7,972 bases of DNA from CAZTLE01 sp964614415 (GTDB lineage: Bacteria; Bacteroidota; Bacteroidia; Flavobacteriales; Flavobacteriaceae). Below, in pieces: positions 7,901-7,972 of this stretch. The stretch is taken from positions 1 to 7,972 of the forward strand of contig CAZTLE010000187.1 in NCBI GenBank assembly GCA_964614415.1, in the 5' to 3' direction. The translations under genes and the position numbers were made by a program. Positions within the stretch are counted from its first letter, which is position 1; each line of letters begins with the position of its first letter. The notes beneath the pieces were generated by a model. That model did no database searches, had not been told where the DNA came from, and saw only the letters and a list, made by a program, of their open reading frames with translations.

Positions 7901-7936
7901 CAGCAGGCCGAACAACAGCATGAGGTTTTTACACAT
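4916..7936 (-). CDS. Large exported tetratricopeptide-repeat protein
   Basis: This 1006-residue protein starts with a signal peptide (LMLLFGLLLSYQGIFSQ, residues 5-21). The rest is almost entirely helical TPR units. Clear ones include GNYYFENGKYTKARKWYGKV (109-128), YLLGYAYYKQGQYEDAINEF (282-301), YNLAYNYFNMKNYDEAITYF (504-523), LRLGDSYFVTSKYWPAMDNY (542-561), LYELGNTYLAQDRTNEAIGAY (614-634), and LAEL-type repeats near 800-820. I can make out at least a dozen, some degenerate. A short acidic, probably unstructured tail ends at residue 1006. TPR solenoids bind other proteins, so a periplasmic scaffold or assembly factor is the reasonable inference. It is not recognisably SprE, a smaller TPR lipoprotein of the type 9 secretion/gliding system. 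The ATG at 7936 gives a good signal peptide. The barrel gene follows 41 bp downstream, which points to a shared job at the outer membrane. Only 36 bases upstream are visible, with no recognisable promoter. Confidence 0.9.
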   Translation of the reverse strand: MCKNLMLLFGLLLSYQGIFSQQTAAYTTDLTQYNKAIELYENDQFLAAQTLFARVKDKTDDKALEGDCAYYVAECAIRLNQENGDVLMEKFVEEYPTSVKRNEAFINVGNYYFENGKYTKARKWYGKVAEKSLSRKEREKFYFNNGYALFKGGSNNAAKKYLSKVEGSKKYGAQAKYYLGFIAYAEDDYETASALFEEVKGDERYAQGLPYYQADMNFKLGNFQLAIDMGKEIFETSEPKEKSELAKIIGESYFNLGQYAEAIPYLKEYKGKRGRWNNTDYYLLGYAYYKQGQYEDAINEFNKIVDGRDHVAQNAFYHLAESYLRLDRKPEALNAFKNASEMDFSAEIQQDAWLNYAKLSYEIGNSYQSVPEVLLSFIERYPDDPNNEELKDLLIDSYISSRNFGAALDLMENNRSFENKQAYQLVAFFRGIELYVEGNYQEAITYFDKSLKEPLDPEYTARAVYWKAESDFQLSNFGEALVGYKQFRQLPEAQKTQEYKNFNYNLAYNYFNMKNYDEAITYFGNYVSSTNAEAARKRDAYLRLGDSYFVTSKYWPAMDNYNQAIELGTADLDYALFRKALSYGFVDRPTSKIDGLKDIVNGYPKSVYRDDALYELGNTYLAQDRTNEAIGAYDQLITEIPGSTFVAQALLKKALILDNTGKSNEALSLFKRVANDYPSRPEALQAVSSAKIIYIDQGRVDEYANWVNALDFVEVEDAELDDATYQAAEQPYLQNNASVAIERFEEYVRQFPNGRHALHANFYLSQLYFGAGEKEKAIPGYEYVVSQERSEFTEQSLSRVAELYLTKEDYRNALTYLKRLEVEADFPQNVVFAQTNSMKASYELKQYEEAVDYAEKVLENPKVDNAIKSDAQIIIARSAIETGNESKARNAYAEVSKIATGELAAEALYYNAYFKHKDGDHKGSNVLIQKLAKNYSGYKYYGAKGLVLMAKNFYELKDAYQATYILESVIKNFADYPEIVEEAQTELSSIKAAVAKTNASVETNEN

Positions 7937-7972
7937 TAGATTTGGTTTTTTGCGTCTATTAATTGATGAATC

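Overview
The window looks like chromosomal DNA of a Bacteroidota bacterium, most likely a marine-type member of the Flavobacteriaceae. The evidence is signal peptides ending in FAQ or FSQ, a plug-less TonB-receptor-like barrel next to a giant TPR protein, a lipoprotein amidohydrolase, and the lack of Shine-Dalgarno sequences in front of the starts. This assignment is inferred from style; no rRNA or marker gene is present.

Layout. Positions 3-230 hold the 3' end of an unrecognised plus-strand gene. Positions 231-753 are a gap between two convergent genes. Almost all of the gap is non-coding DNA that can be read as consecutive 7-bp words (242-763), within which a 177-bp block is tandemly repeated about 2.4 times. 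The array runs into the 3' end of the first minus-strand gene and supplies its stop codon. All complete genes lie on the minus strand. In order of transcription they are a 1006-residue exported TPR protein (4916-7936), an outer-membrane beta-barrel (3141-4874), a stand-alone TIR-domain protein (2441-3076), and a lipoprotein amidohydrolase of the YtcJ/NfdA type (754-2394).

How the genes fit together. The TPR and barrel genes are 41 bp apart and both products are exported, so they probably form one envelope module with the TPR protein in the periplasm and the barrel in the outer membrane. The TIR gene is separated from the barrel by 64 bp that contain a strong inverted repeat ending directly at the TIR start codon. 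It may therefore be controlled separately. The amidohydrolase follows 46 bp after the TIR gene and could be read through from it. No functional link between the TIR protein and the amidohydrolase is evident.

The most unusual signals are the heptamer-phased intergenic array and the orphan TIR protein with a hairpin at its start codon. No complete defence system, mobile element, CRISPR array, tRNA or rRNA was found.
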